This document shows positions 34,343 through 45,627 of a stretch of 64,000 nucleotides of DNA, piece by piece. This stretch comes from Pseudocolwellia agarivorans (lineage in GTDB: Bacteria; Pseudomonadota; Gammaproteobacteria; Enterobacterales; Alteromonadaceae), in the NCBI RefSeq assembly GCF_002000085.1, contig NZ_MUZU01000012.1, forward strand, positions 1 through 64,000, given 5' to 3'. The translations under genes and the position numbers were made by a program. The first letter of the stretch is position 1. Every line of letters starts with the position of its first letter. A model generated the notes under the pieces. That model saw only the letters and a program-made list of their open reading frames with translations. It searched no databases and was not told where the DNA came from.

Positions 34343-35131
34343 TTAAGCAGAAAAATTTCCACTATCTCCTTGAATTGGGCCTTCAGACGCATTGAGTTGC
34401 ACACCAAAAATTTCGCGATACAAGATCCCTTTAGTGTTATAAAAAAGAGGAGCTAAATACGTAAGTGCAAATAATAAAAATGCTGCGCCAATAATTTCAA
34501 AGCCAGACTTAAATAATAATAGCAGAGGAAAAGTAGACAGTAATAAAGCCATAAATAAAATGCCATAAATAGCGAGTAACTTAAAAAACTGAAAACGTAA
34601 TGATTTAACACTTAATATAATCGCTTTAATTGGCATCATATTTTTTTCAATGACTAATGGCACAGTTAAAGACAGTGTTACTAATAAAAAGATCCCAGGT
34701 AAAATCAATAAATTAAACCCAAGTGATGATAATGTTGATGAAAGCAAAGCACATATAGCAATAACAGCACCTTTATTTAAAAAAGAAAAGACTAATTTAG
34801 GCTGAGTTTTTAACCCTACAGCATGAAATACGCCCATCATTTCAATTCCGGCAATAAAAGGAGAAACGGCTAAAGTAACTAACACATTAATAATGTACTG
34901 CGCTTTCATATCCTTTAGAGCATTTTCGACTCCACCTAAATACTGACTAGCAATAAATACAATGAATAATGATATTACGGTACAAATTAGTATACCTACA
35001 ATAATAGGGAGCCTTGATTGACTAGTAATACTCCATGCTTCTTGCAGCACTGACTTTATATCTATTGAGTATTGGCCTTGCTTTGCACTTTCAACGTTAC
35101 CACCCACATTGATCATTTGATTTTTTTCCAC
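34343..35131 (-). CDS. Multipass membrane protein of YciC/UPF0259-like type
   Basis: 262 aa, soluble N-terminus of about 40 residues then about six hydrophobic segments (GILICTVISLFIVFIA, YIINVLVTLAVSPFIAGI, VIAICALLSSTLSSL and others). The FIAGIEMMGVFHAVG and PLVIEKNM segments recall the YciC-like glycerophosphoryl-diester-type membrane family. Function unknown. Start could be the ATG at 35131 or the Met six codons in. Directly upstream of the Bax-like gene. Confidence 0.6.
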   Translation of the reverse strand: MEKNQMINVGGNVESAKQGQYSIDIKSVLQEAWSITSQSRLPIIVGILICTVISLFIVFIASQYLGGVENALKDMKAQYIINVLVTLAVSPFIAGIEMMGVFHAVGLKTQPKLVFSFLNKGAVIAICALLSSTLSSLGFNLLILPGIFLLVTLSLTVPLVIEKNMMPIKAIILSVKSLRFQFFKLLAIYGILFMALLLSTFPLLLLFKSGFEIIGAAFLLFALTYLAPLFYNTKGILYREIFGVQLNASEGPIQGDSGNFSA

Positions 35132-35241
35132 GAAAAAGAATACCTATTTATAAGCTGCGATATTAGGGTCACGCAGTATACCTATTATTAGTTTATGTTT
35201 CAGCTAGAACCGTTTAGAAGCTGTAACGGTTCAAAATAAAA

Positions 35242-35790
35242 TTATGATTGTTTTATGTTTTTAAGTACTTGTTCAAAATATGATTTGCCTTTTTTTTGCG
35301 CTAAAGCAATATTATTGTCTGGAATATTTTCAGGATTTTTATAGGTTGATAATACTCGCGTTAGGCTTTCTTCTCTTAAAATATGAATAACAGGATACGG
35401 CGAACGATTAGTGTAATTTTCCGCATCGTCAATACCCACGCCATCAAAATAATAATCAGGGTGAAAAGTCGCAAATTGAAATACGCCATCATATTCTGAA
35501 TCAATAAGCAGTTCGTTAGCATAGTCCACAAGTTCTAAGTATTGCTCAAACGACTTAAAACCTTGATCAAATATCACTAAGCTTGTTTCAATTTGAATAT
35601 TACGTTGTAAATAATGACATTGCTCAAAAAGCTCTGTTAGAGCTAATTTAAGCTTTTTCTGATGAGATAAATAATAATAAATCGTATCATTAACCAGTTC
35701 TTTTTTTGCAAACGGACAAAAGTTAAGCCCAACAATAATGTCTTCTATCCATTGTCGTGTTTGTGATATTTCACGGGGTTCTTTATTCAT
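35242..35790 (-). CDS. DUF1415 family protein
   Basis: 182 aa, cytoplasmic, no membrane segment. Matches DUF1415 by its opening RQWIEDIIVGLNFCPFAKKE, the DYANELL-type helix and FQFATFHPDYYFDGV with NYTNRSPYPVIHILREES. Biochemical function is unknown. Stands alone between the ABC exporter and the membrane protein with its own spacing on both sides. Confidence 0.88.
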   Translation of the reverse strand: MNKEPREISQTRQWIEDIIVGLNFCPFAKKELVNDTIYYYLSHQKKLKLALTELFEQCHYLQRNIQIETSLVIFDQGFKSFEQYLELVDYANELLIDSEYDGVFQFATFHPDYYFDGVGIDDAENYTNRSPYPVIHILREESLTRVLSTYKNPENIPDNNIALAQKKGKSYFEQVLKNIKQS

Positions 35791-35822
35791 TTTATATTCG
35801 TATATTTATTAAAGTTAAATAG

Positions 35823-35842
35823 TTAACCTGAACTCGGCTTAA
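35823..35842. repeat. Short dispersed dyad, copy A
   Basis: TTAACCTGAACTCGGCTTAA lies just after the ABC exporter stop. A near-identical 20-mer lies at 37789-37808, with looser forms at 29792-29810 and 38403-38418. All are intergenic. Confidence 0.4.
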
Positions 35843-35844
35843 CA

Positions 35845-37623
35845 TTAGCTAGATTGTTGTAATTGCCACATATTGTAATAATGTTCTTTCTTAGTGATTA
35901 AGGTTTGATGGTCGCCCTCTTCCACAATTTCACCTTTATTCATTACAATAATATTGTCGGCATCTACAATAGTTGATAAACGATGAGCAATCACTAAACT
36001 CGTATGACCTTTTGCGACCGTTTGAATAGCACGTAAAATAGCTTGTTCTGAATGACTATCCAGTGATGATGTCGCTTCATCAAACACCAAAATAGCAGGA
36101 TTTTTTAATATAGTACGTGCAATAGCAACACGTTGTTTTTCGCCACCAGAAAGCTTTAAACCACGCTCTCCTACTTTAGTTTGATCTCCGTCGGGTAACG
36201 ACGCGATAAAACTTGATAAATGTGACAACTCTATCGCTTTTGCAACCTCTGCATCTGTCGCATTGGTATTACCGTATTTAATGTTTTCAAATAAGGTGTC
36301 GTTAAACAACACCGTATCTTGAGGCACAATACCAATATTTTTTCTTAATGAATGCTGGCTAACTTGATCAACAGCCTGATTATCTATTGTTATTTCCCCC
36401 TGATTCACATCATAAAAACGAAATAACAATTTAACTAAGGTTGACTTACCTGAACCACTTTCACCTACAACCGCGACTTTTTGACCCGGTTTTATTGAAA
36501 ATGAGATGTTTTTTATAATGGGCCTTTTTTCATCATAAGCGAACGACACATTTGAAAACTCAACCTGTCCGCCATTAATAGTCAACTCTGTAGCATTGTC
36601 TTTATCTTTGACTTTGGGTGTTTTTAATAACAAACCAAACATATGTTCAATATTCGCCAGAGATCCTTTAACTTCTCGGTAAATAAAGCCAAGAAAGTTA
36701 AGAGGAATAAACAACTGCATCATAAATGCATTTATCAAAACAAAGTCACCTAAAGTCATGTGCCCATAAGTAACCTGATAGGCCGCTAACCCCAGCATTG
36801 CTGTCATTGATACTGAAATGATAATGGCTTGACCACCATTTAAAGCAAAGAGCGATAAACGATTTTTCTTTTTAGCTTCTTCCCAATTTTCTAATTGATG
36901 ATCATAGGCCTTAGCTTCATATTCTTCGTTAGTAAAATATTTAACAGTTTCGTAATTAAGTAGGCTATCTATTGCTCGCGTGTTACTCGATGAGTCAGCT
37001 TTGTTGGCTTCTCTAATAAATTCAGTACGCCAGTTAGTGGCTTTCACCGAATATAAGATATAAAGCGTAATTGAAGTTGCGGTAATTAAAGCAAACCATA
37101 TTCCGTAATTTACAAATAAAATACCAATAACCATGACGATTTCTAATAAGGTGGGAATAATATTAAAGACCATAAAACGCATTAAAAAACTAACACCAGA
37201 ATTACCACGATCAATATCTCGTGATAATCCCCCTGTTTGACGATTTAAATGAAAATCTAAATCAAGATCATGTAAATGCTTAAATACCTTTAAACCAATG
37301 CGTCTAATGGCTCTTTCGGTTACACGACCAAATAAAGTGTCTCTTATTTCTGCAAATAAAACGATCGATAGTCGAACAAGGCCATAAGCGGCAACTAGCC
37401 CAAATGGTACGAGGTAAATCTTGCTTTCTTGTTGTTGATCTAATGTATCAACCACATCTTTTAATATAAAAGGTAAATAAACACTCGCGACTTTAGTTAA
37501 CACTAAGCACAGTAAAGCTAGGGCTATTCTGGCTTTAAACTCCATCATATAAGGAAGTAACATTTTAATTACTCGCCAATTAATCTCTGTGGCTTCATTT
37601 TCATTAAAACGACTTGGACGCAT
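35845..37623 (-). CDS. ABC exporter, Atm1/ABCB7-type half transporter
   Basis: 592 aa: permease domain of six membrane helices (about 25-310) fused to an ATPase domain (about 345-590). Walker A GESGSGKST, Q-loop VPQDTVLFNDT, signature LSGGEKQRVAIAR, Walker B ILVFDEATSSLD, and switch His in IAHRLST. The permease sequence (NRQTGGLSRDIDRGNSGVSF, NWRTEFIREANKADS, LNYETVKYFTNEEYEA) is typical of Atm1-like exporters that handle glutathione-linked compounds. Homodimer in the inner membrane. Substrate not readable. Confidence 0.92.
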   Translation of the reverse strand: MRPSRFNENEATEINWRVIKMLLPYMMEFKARIALALLCLVLTKVASVYLPFILKDVVDTLDQQQESKIYLVPFGLVAAYGLVRLSIVLFAEIRDTLFGRVTERAIRRIGLKVFKHLHDLDLDFHLNRQTGGLSRDIDRGNSGVSFLMRFMVFNIIPTLLEIVMVIGILFVNYGIWFALITATSITLYILYSVKATNWRTEFIREANKADSSSNTRAIDSLLNYETVKYFTNEEYEAKAYDHQLENWEEAKKKNRLSLFALNGGQAIIISVSMTAMLGLAAYQVTYGHMTLGDFVLINAFMMQLFIPLNFLGFIYREVKGSLANIEHMFGLLLKTPKVKDKDNATELTINGGQVEFSNVSFAYDEKRPIIKNISFSIKPGQKVAVVGESGSGKSTLVKLLFRFYDVNQGEITIDNQAVDQVSQHSLRKNIGIVPQDTVLFNDTLFENIKYGNTNATDAEVAKAIELSHLSSFIASLPDGDQTKVGERGLKLSGGEKQRVAIARTILKNPAILVFDEATSSLDSHSEQAILRAIQTVAKGHTSLVIAHRLSTIVDADNIIVMNKGEIVEEGDHQTLITKKEHYYNMWQLQQSS

Positions 37624-37788
37624 ATTTAATTTACCTTAAAAAATAATGGGCTAACCATATAGTGTTTGAGTTTTCAGTACAATGGGATACTGCGAGTTTA
37701 GTATGAGAAAGCTTTACTACTGCCGCACAGCATTTTATGCTGAGTAGTAATATTGAACATTACCTTAAAAAATCAGCCAGCTTTTTAA

Positions 37789-37808
37789 TTAACCTGAATT
37801 CGGTTTAA
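37789..37808. repeat. Short dispersed dyad, copy B
   Basis: TTAACCTGAATTCGGTTTAA, differing from copy A at three positions, upstream of the DUF2937 gene. Confidence 0.4.
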
Positions 37809-37818
37809 TCAGTTAAAG

Positions 37819-38400
37819 ATGAGAACACCTATGTTAAAAATTTTATCGACACTCTTTGATCGGTGTTTGTTTACTCTTACTTTTATTGTAGGTGTGCAAC
37901 TTCCTGAATTTATTCAGCAATATTCACAAAGGCTATCAGGACATTTAAACGAAGCATTATTACAATTAAACGAATACCAGCTAATTGCTAACCGTCATTT
38001 TGACGGAAATTTAAAAACGATGATAGAGAAGTATTTACTAAACAGCGAACCTTCTATTAAAGAAACCGGTGAGATCATTATGAATACATCAACTCGAGCA
38101 TCAGATTTACAAGCGCATTTATTTAATATACAAGAAACTGATTACATTAAACGAGTTTATTACTTTATTACAGAATTTGATGAGTCTATGGTTCAAGCCA
38201 CCTTTGAGCAATACCAGCTCGCTATTCCTTTAAACTTACCCGCTTTTACAACAGGCGTAGGCTTTGCTTTACTAATACTTATAATGGGTCATTTATCTTT
38301 TTATCTGACAAAAACCACTACACGCTCAGTAATAAATAAAATGTCAAAAAAATCGGTAACACCAATCATTGAAAGTAAAAACAACTCAACCGATACCTAA
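37819..38400 (+). CDS. DUF2937 family membrane protein
   Basis: 193 aa with an N-terminal hydrophobic segment (about 15-33) and a C-terminal one (about 146-165). The LPEFIQQYSQRLSGHLNEA and QATFEQYQLAIPLNLPAF segments agree with DUF2937, a family of small inner-membrane proteins of unknown function in marine gammaproteobacteria. Monocistronic on the plus strand, ending at a shared terminator with ihfA. The Met at the fifth codon is an alternative start. Confidence 0.8.
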   Translation: MRTPMLKILSTLFDRCLFTLTFIVGVQLPEFIQQYSQRLSGHLNEALLQLNEYQLIANRHFDGNLKTMIEKYLLNSEPSIKETGEIIMNTSTRASDLQAHLFNIQETDYIKRVYYFITEFDESMVQATFEQYQLAIPLNLPAFTTGVGFALLILIMGHLSFYLTKTTTRSVINKMSKKSVTPIIESKNNSTDT

Positions 38401-38438
38401 ACAACCCGAATTCGGGATAAATATATTCGAATATAAAA

Positions 38439-38460
38439 AAGGCTGCAATAATGCAGCCTT
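38439..38460. terminator. Bidirectional terminator between DUF2937 and ihfA
   Basis: 9-bp stem AAGGCTGCA / TGCAGCCTT with a 4-nt loop, A-tract before and T-tract after, between convergent genes. Confidence 0.95.
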
Positions 38461-38487
38461 TTATAAAAGTATATGAAAACGAATTTC

Positions 38488-38778
38488 TTATCCGTTACCG
38501 TCTTCAACACGACTTTTAAGCTTTTGACCCGGTCTGAACGTAACTACCTTACGCGCAGAGATAGGAATATCTTCGCCTGTTTTAGGGTTTCTACCCGGAC
38601 GTTCACTTTTAACACGCAGATCAAAATTTCCAAATCCCGAAAGTTTGACCTGCTCACCGCTTTCTAACGTCTCACGTATTTCTTCAAAAAATATTTCAAC
38701 CATATCTTTTGCGTCGCGTTTGCTAAGACCGACCTTTTCATACAAATGTTCTGCTACTTCTGCTTTGGTAAGCGCCAT
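38488..38778 (-). CDS. ihfA: Integration host factor subunit alpha
   Basis: 96 aa, usual length. HU/IHF fold with [35 protein letters not shown], and [27 protein letters not shown], whose Pro lies at the DNA-bend tip. It pairs with IhfB to bend DNA. It follows pheT by 3 bp, as in other gammaproteobacteria. Confidence 0.97.
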   Translation of the reverse strand: MALTKAEVAEHLYEKVGLSKRDAKDMVEIFFEEIRETLESGEQVKLSGFGNFDLRVKSERPGRNPKTGEDIPISARKVVTFRPGQKLKSRVEDGNG

Positions 38779-38781
38779 TGC

Positions 38782-41181
38782 TCAATCCCTCAGTGATGCG
38801 TTTAATTGAGTTTTTAATGAATCTACCACTCGATTTACAACATCAGAAATGTCTTTTTCTTCAAGTGTTTTCTCATCATCTTGTAGTATCATGGCTATCG
38901 CGAGGCTTTTAAAACCTTGCTCTATGCTTTCACCACGGTATACATCGAACAAGTTTAGATCAATTAAATAATTTCCGCCAACCTTTTCAATAAGTTGTAA
39001 CACTTTTTTTGCATCAACCTCTTCTTTTACTACTACTGCGATGTCACGTCGGTTAGACGGAAAGCGAGATATAGCAGCGGCTTCAGGAATTTTAGCTGTT
39101 AAAATTTCAGACAATAATAGTTCAAAAATTAATGTTTTACTGTTTAAGCCTAATTTACGTTCTAATTCAGGATGTAAGGTGCCAACATAACCAACAAGAG
39201 CACCATTACGATAAATACCTGCCGTTTGGCCTGGGTGTAATGCGCTCACTTCTGCTTTTGAAAATTCATAAGCCGAAGCATCAGCTGTTAATGAAAGTAA
39301 TGCTTCAACATCAGCTTTTATATCGTAAAAGTCTGTTGCAGCTTTTTCCATATCCCAATGTTCTTCATTACGTTGACCTGTAATAACACCGGCAAGCATG
39401 TTGTCTTGTCTTACACCGTTTTCAGCAGACTCGTCAGGAACAAAACGTAAACCAGTTTCAAATAAACGTAGTCTGTTTTGTTGACGGTTTTGGTTATAAG
39501 CAACTGATTGTAATAGCCCTGTCCATAAACTTAGGCGCATTACTGACATTTCTGAAGAGATAGGATGAGGTAATGTCATCACTTCTTGATCAGGATGTAA
39601 TAAGGCTTGAACTTTAGGGTCAACAAAACTGTAAGTTATAGCTTCTTGATAACCGCGATTAACTAAAGCATTACGCAATTTGCTTACACTTAAGTTAGCT
39701 TCTTTATTGGCACACATGCTTAATGTTGCTTTAGGCGAAACATTAGGTATGTTGTTGTAACCAAATATACGAGCAACTTCTTCAATTAAATCAACTTCGA
39801 TTTTAATATCAAAACGGTAAGCTGGAACAGTAACTTGCCATACATCATTGTCAAAGCTAATAGTAAAACCTAAACGAGTAAGAATATCAGCAACTTGTTT
39901 ATCACCAATGTGGTGACCAATACGAGAGTCTAATTTAACTCTACGTAAACTGATTTGCTTTTCTTGAGGGATATTATCGTCAGACTTAGCTTCAGTAATA
40001 GGACCAGCTTCACCACCAACAATTTCAAGTAGTAATTCAGTTGCACGATTCATCGCATCAAGTTGTAATTGCGGATCGACACCACGCTCGTAACGATGAG
40101 AAGCATCGGTATGTAAACCGTATTGGCGTGCTTTACCTAAAATAGCTAATGGGCTGAAAAAAGCACTTTCTAAGAATATGTTTTTAGATTCAGATGTAAC
40201 ACCTGAGTTTAAACCACCAAAGATACCTGCCATTGCTAATGCTTTATTATCGTCTGCAATCACTAAAGTTTCAGTTGAAAGCGTGACTTCATTTTCATCT
40301 AATAAGGTTAATTTCTCTTCTTTATTAGCGAAACGTACGTTAATGCCACCTTCGATTTTATCTAAATCAAAAGCATGCATTGGGTGACCTTGCTCTAATA
40401 AAACGTAGTTTGTTACATCAACTACTGGATCGATTGAGCGAATACCACAACGTCTTAATTTTTCTACCATCCATAAAGGTGATTGAGCGGTTACGTCAAT
40501 ATTTTTAATCACACGACCTAAATAACGCGGACAGGCTTTTTCAGCAGACAATGTAATAGTTAACTCGTCAGTGATCGTAGCCGCTACATCATTAATAGCA
40601 GGTTCAGTAACCGCTAAACCATTTAATACACCTACTTCACGCGCTAAACCTTTAAGGCCTAAACAATCACCGCGATTAGCCGTTAAATCAACATCAATAG
40701 TTACATCGTCTAAATCTAAATATTCACGAACACACAGTCCTAATGGAGCATCTTGCGCTAATTCAAGAATACCGTCAGAACTATCAGCTAAACCAATTTC
40801 TGATTCGCTACACAACATACCGTGAGAAGGTACGCCACGTAATTTAGCTTTTTTAATTTTAAAGTTGCCAGGTAAAACTGCGCCAACAGTGGCTACAGCA
40901 ACTTTAAGCCCTAAACGACAATTTTTAGCACCACAAACAATATCAACTAACTCACCGTCGTTGAAATCTGGTCCTAAATTAATTTTTGTTACTTGTAATT
41001 TATCAGCATCAGGATGTGGTCCACATTCAACCACTTCCCCGATAAGTACACCGGTAAATTCACCAGCTACAGGTTCAACAGCATCAACTTCTAAGCCAGC
41101 CATTGTAATTTGATGAGACAACTCATCTGAAGATAAAGCAGGATTAACCCACTCTCTTAACCATGATTCACTAAATTTCAT
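38782..41181 (-). CDS. pheT: Phenylalanyl-tRNA synthetase beta subunit
   Basis: 799 aa, normal length. N-terminal tRNA-binding OB domain (about 40-150, [39 protein letters not shown]), B3/B4 editing domain (about 210-400), B5 (about 405-475), catalytic-like core, and C-terminal ferredoxin-fold anticodon domain ([15 protein letters not shown], about 705-799). Works as an alpha2beta2 tetramer with PheS. 11 bp after pheS. Confidence 0.98.
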   Translation of the reverse strand: MKFSESWLREWVNPALSSDELSHQITMAGLEVDAVEPVAGEFTGVLIGEVVECGPHPDADKLQVTKINLGPDFNDGELVDIVCGAKNCRLGLKVAVATVGAVLPGNFKIKKAKLRGVPSHGMLCSESEIGLADSSDGILELAQDAPLGLCVREYLDLDDVTIDVDLTANRGDCLGLKGLAREVGVLNGLAVTEPAINDVAATITDELTITLSAEKACPRYLGRVIKNIDVTAQSPLWMVEKLRRCGIRSIDPVVDVTNYVLLEQGHPMHAFDLDKIEGGINVRFANKEEKLTLLDENEVTLSTETLVIADDNKALAMAGIFGGLNSGVTSESKNIFLESAFFSPLAILGKARQYGLHTDASHRYERGVDPQLQLDAMNRATELLLEIVGGEAGPITEAKSDDNIPQEKQISLRRVKLDSRIGHHIGDKQVADILTRLGFTISFDNDVWQVTVPAYRFDIKIEVDLIEEVARIFGYNNIPNVSPKATLSMCANKEANLSVSKLRNALVNRGYQEAITYSFVDPKVQALLHPDQEVMTLPHPISSEMSVMRLSLWTGLLQSVAYNQNRQQNRLRLFETGLRFVPDESAENGVRQDNMLAGVITGQRNEEHWDMEKAATDFYDIKADVEALLSLTADASAYEFSKAEVSALHPGQTAGIYRNGALVGYVGTLHPELERKLGLNSKTLIFELLLSEILTAKIPEAAAISRFPSNRRDIAVVVKEEVDAKKVLQLIEKVGGNYLIDLNLFDVYRGESIEQGFKSLAIAMILQDDEKTLEEKDISDVVNRVVDSLKTQLNASLRD

Positions 41182-41192
41182 TGTTGGCTTTC

Positions 41193-42218
<1,026 letters not shown>

Positions 42219-42316
42219 CTAATTTGATTAATAAAATGGAGACCGATTCTACACAATTACGATGAAAAAATGTAGTAAAAATAGGAGTTTTTAATGATTT
42301 ACGCGTAAATATACCG

Positions 42317-43585
42317 CTATTGATGATATGGAAAAGATAAAATGAATTTACAGCCACCTAAAGAAGACCTTTCTACCTTACATGTAGCCAAGTGCCAGTC
42401 ACAAATTCTTTTCACTATGGCTAGCCCTAAACCAAATCCAGCACCTGAACTCGTCTCACTATTATCACTGAGAGATTCAAGTCGATAAAAGGGTTTAAAC
42501 ACTTTACTTACTTCATTTTCAGCAATGCCTACCCCATCGTCTTCAATCACTAAATGTAACTTTTTAGTATCAGTTTCTAATGAGATATTTATAGTGTTGT
42601 TAGCATATCGCGTCGCATTCACTAATAAGTTTTGGATAACTCGCTCAATGAGTTTGGCATTACATACATATAAAAGTGAAGTAGGAATATTTTTACTGAT
42701 ATTAAGAGGACGAACAAAAACCAACTTACTTAACTGCTGATTAACTAATGTAGATAAGTCTACTGATGACTTTTCAATTTGTTGATTTACATTTTCAAGC
42801 CGAGCGTAACCTAACATTTCATCTATAAGCGTTTCTATTTCTTTAATATCTTTTTCCATCTCTTTAACGGCTAATTTGTCTTCAGCAGGCAATAAAGCTA
42901 AAGCAAACCTTAACCTCGACAAAGGTGTTCTCAGTTCATGAGAAACCGCATTAACAAGGTGCTTTTGATCAGAAAGAAGTCGTTTTATGCGATGAGCCAT
43001 TTGATGAAAGGTTAAAACAATATGATTAATAGGCGATATTGAATGCGGTATAAGTTTAACTTCATGTTCACCGTCAGCAATCGCGGCAGCCATTGTATTT
43101 AGCTGATGTAAGTCTCGCCATAACGGTTTTATCCAAATAGCAACTACTCCTGCTAAAAGTAAATATGAAAACGCAAGAATAATCCATTTTATATACACAT
43201 CCGCAGGTGATATTTGGTGATTAACAAATGGCCCTATTTGATACAAACGTGTTTCATTAGCCACTTTGACGTAAAACACAACATCGTCTTGCTCATTGTA
43301 TTGAGCAACTGAATGCCCTAAGTTTAACTGGTTAAGTTGTTCGTCTAACCATGCTACATCTGAAATAGGAATAACACTCACTGGAACTTTTAATGATGAT
43401 GAGACTAATTCAATTTCATGTTCTGATGGAGAAATAAGATGAGGTAATAACTCGATAAAATGCTGTGACTTAACAATTTCATCGCTTTCGTTAGCGTAAA
43501 GTGACCATAACTGTTCAGACACAAGATTAATGACTAATAATCCGCAAATAATAACAACATACAAATTAATAAATAAACGATTCAA
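42317..43585 (-). CDS. Sensor histidine kinase
   Basis: 422 aa. Two membrane helices (about 7-26 and 133-152) flank a periplasmic sensor of about 105 residues; then HAMP (about 153-205), HisKA with HELRTPLSRLRFALALLP (phospho-His about 216) and HATPase (N box NLLVNATRYANN, G1 DDGVGI, G2 GFGLGLAIVKRI). Partner of the response regulator encoded just upstream. Resembles RstB-type kinases by layout. Downstream of mipA, DUF3019 and the regulator in one minus-strand operon. Confidence 0.92.
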   Translation of the reverse strand: MNRLFINLYVVIICGLLVINLVSEQLWSLYANESDEIVKSQHFIELLPHLISPSEHEIELVSSSLKVPVSVIPISDVAWLDEQLNQLNLGHSVAQYNEQDDVVFYVKVANETRLYQIGPFVNHQISPADVYIKWIILAFSYLLLAGVVAIWIKPLWRDLHQLNTMAAAIADGEHEVKLIPHSISPINHIVLTFHQMAHRIKRLLSDQKHLVNAVSHELRTPLSRLRFALALLPAEDKLAVKEMEKDIKEIETLIDEMLGYARLENVNQQIEKSSVDLSTLVNQQLSKLVFVRPLNISKNIPTSLLYVCNAKLIERVIQNLLVNATRYANNTINISLETDTKKLHLVIEDDGVGIAENEVSKVFKPFYRLESLSDNSETSSGAGFGLGLAIVKRICDWHLATCKVERSSLGGCKFILSFPYHQ

Positions 43586-43650
43586 TACAATCCCTTAAAA
43601 GCAACACTTCTGAATCTTACATAGTGAGGTAGCCCAGGTAAAATTATTGA

Positions 43651-44343
43651 CTAATCCCATGCAGTTTTACTCAATAAATATCCTTTACCCCAAACCGTTA
43701 AAATTTTAGTTGGGTTATCGGTATTATCTCCTAATTTTTTTCGTAAGCGAGACACTCTGACATCAACACTGCGATCAAGTCCATCATATTCTCTACCTAT
43801 CATCTTTTTATGTATATATTCGCGGCTTTGAGGTTCTCCAGCATGGTGTGCTAATAACCAGAGCAATTCAAATTCATGACTTGTTAAATCAATAATTTCT
43901 TGATTTAACATAACTGTTCTTGATGGTTTATTTATAGATAAGCCCCCATAATTAAGCTGTTCAACGTTCGCCTTTTTAAGGTTTGCATTACGTCTGAGCA
44001 GCATATTTATTCGAGCTAATAAAACATGGGGTTCAACAGGCTTAATAATATAATCATCAGCGCCTATTTCTAATCCTAATACATGATCAAAGTCACTGTC
44101 TTTAGCGGTAAGAAAAATAATTGGTTTTTCAAATGAACTTCTAATTTTACGGCAAATACTAAAGCCATCAAGCTTGGGCAACATTACATCTAATATCACT
44201 AAATCTAATGAGTTTTTTTGAATATAGCTGATCGCTTGATCGCCTTGGTTTAATACAGATACCTGAAAGCCACTTTGCTCTAAAAAAGTTGAAATTAATT
44301 TAGATAATCTCATATCATCTTCAACTAATAATATGTGCTTCAT
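43651..44343 (-). CDS. OmpR-family response regulator
   Basis: 230 aa from the ATG at 44343 (MKHILLVEDD). This start is favoured over the one at 44358 because GGAG then sits 9 bp upstream and a TAATG stop-start overlap couples it to the DUF3019 gene. Receiver domain with acidic pair E8/D9/D10, phospho-acceptor D52 (LVILDVMLPKLDG), Thr in FLTAKDSD and Lys in IIKPVEP; winged-helix DNA-binding domain (about 130-228) with SVDVRVSRLRKKLGDN. RstA-like by architecture. Likely controls its own operon. Confidence 0.93.
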   Translation of the reverse strand: MKHILLVEDDMRLSKLISTFLEQSGFQVSVLNQGDQAISYIQKNSLDLVILDVMLPKLDGFSICRKIRSSFEKPIIFLTAKDSDFDHVLGLEIGADDYIIKPVEPHVLLARINMLLRRNANLKKANVEQLNYGGLSINKPSRTVMLNQEIIDLTSHEFELLWLLAHHAGEPQSREYIHKKMIGREYDGLDRSVDVRVSRLRKKLGDNTDNPTKILTVWGKGYLLSKTAWD

Positions 44344-44768
44344 TAAAATAAACTCCATTGCGATCGCAATCGTCTTCTATACTTAGTTGAATTGCTCGCA
44401 TTCACTTTTACATGCTGTTTAGCCAACACTTTATCTTGGTCTTTTAAGGTAAAAATAATATCTTGAATTAACGACAATTCTAATTTTTTCTTAATTTGAC
44501 GCTTCTTTTCCCAACAAGTAATTAAGTCATCGTCTTGATATAAACATGCATCGATTGCCAATCCTGTTTGCCACATAACATAGGCTGTCATTTGACAAAG
44601 ATCTCCCCTTGTTTTTACAACACAAATAGAAGGTGAAATAGACATATTAATAACACTTGATGCTTCAGAACTTTGTAATATGGTCGACGTTATTTCGTCT
44701 TGAGCTACAACTTTACTAATCGTTAAATGAAACATGATTAAGGTTAAAAACATTTTTTTAAAATTCAT
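44343..44768 (-). CDS. DUF3019 family secreted protein
   Basis: 141 aa, signal peptide (about 1-22, ending VVAQDE). Conserved cysteines in ISPSICVVKTRGDLCQM, ACLYQDDDLITCWEKK match the DUF3019 pattern, probably two disulfides in a small periplasmic beta domain. It sits between mipA (start overlaps the mipA stop by 11 bp) and the response regulator. Probably an accessory to the MipA/two-component system; function unknown. Confidence 0.8.
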   Translation of the reverse strand: MNFKKMFLTLIMFHLTISKVVAQDEITSTILQSSEASSVINMSISPSICVVKTRGDLCQMTAYVMWQTGLAIDACLYQDDDLITCWEKKRQIKKKLELSLIQDIIFTLKDQDKVLAKQHVKVNASNSTKYRRRLRSQWSLF

Positions 44769-45627
44769 AGAAAAAACCTACAAACATTAAATCGACATAG
44801 CGTTCTTCAATCAGTGGGCTCAAATAAGTATTGCTGTCTAATTTTTTCCTTTTTAGATAGGTTTTAAACATCCAATCTGAAGAGAGTTTGTATGCGTAAC
44901 CAATACTTAAATAAGGATTAATACTCGATTTTCCTTCAAAAAAATCTCGTTCATAAATCGAATCAGAATCATCAATACCATAATAATAATCAACTAAATT
45001 AGCACTATTCCATTGTAAGCCTAAAGTTAACTCTAAAGACGACTCAGCAGTGACACCGAATAGTTTTGAAACTTCTACGTTACCGTTAAAGCCATCATAA
45101 ACACTGTTAACATCATGCAAGATTTGTAATTCTGCATTGATTGAATCAGATACAAACCAATTAAGCTGTATACCTGCATCTAATGCCCATTTTCTTTTTT
45201 TTACTTTATCTGGACTAATTTTAATACTTGCACCAAAACTCGGTACAGACTCTACAAAGTCGTTAGATAAATTAGGGATAAAAATATTTTTAGGATGCCA
45301 TCGAGTAAAAAAAGCTTTTTCAACGTTTGCTTTAGTAATAATACTTAAGGTTAGTTGCTCACCTTCTATTAAGGTATAACCTAACGTGTTATTTTGAAAA
45401 AAAACACGTTCACCATAATAACTAATACTTGGCACTACAATTAATGGGATATTTTTACTGTCGTACAAAGGGTTTGTATAAACTCCTGCTCCTACACCTA
45501 CTGATAATTTCCATTGACCAACAGGTGCGCATAAAGCACTTTCAGATTCACATTGAGCAAAACTAGAAGTACTTATGATGTACTGACAAAAGATAAAAAG
45601 AATGGAGAAAAAATATTTCAACGGCAT
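44758..45627 (-). CDS. MipA/OmpV family outer-membrane protein
   Basis: 289 aa, signal peptide (about 1-24, ending SSFAQ), then a beta-barrel pattern: KLSVGVGAGVYTNPLYD, VPSISYYGERVFFQNNTLGY, and alternating strands to a terminal aromatic (VDLMFVGFFYEF), the usual outer-membrane insertion signal. MipA/OmpV proteins scaffold murein enzymes or act as porin-like barrels. First gene of the mipA-DUF3019-regulator-kinase operon, suggesting envelope-stress sensing (inference). Confidence 0.9.
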   Translation of the reverse strand: MPLKYFFSILFIFCQYIISTSSFAQCESESALCAPVGQWKLSVGVGAGVYTNPLYDSKNIPLIVVPSISYYGERVFFQNNTLGYTLIEGEQLTLSIITKANVEKAFFTRWHPKNIFIPNLSNDFVESVPSFGASIKISPDKVKKRKWALDAGIQLNWFVSDSINAELQILHDVNSVYDGFNGNVEVSKLFGVTAESSLELTLGLQWNSANLVDYYYGIDDSDSIYERDFFEGKSSINPYLSIGYAYKLSSDWMFKTYLKRKKLDSNTYLSPLIEERYVDLMFVGFFYEF

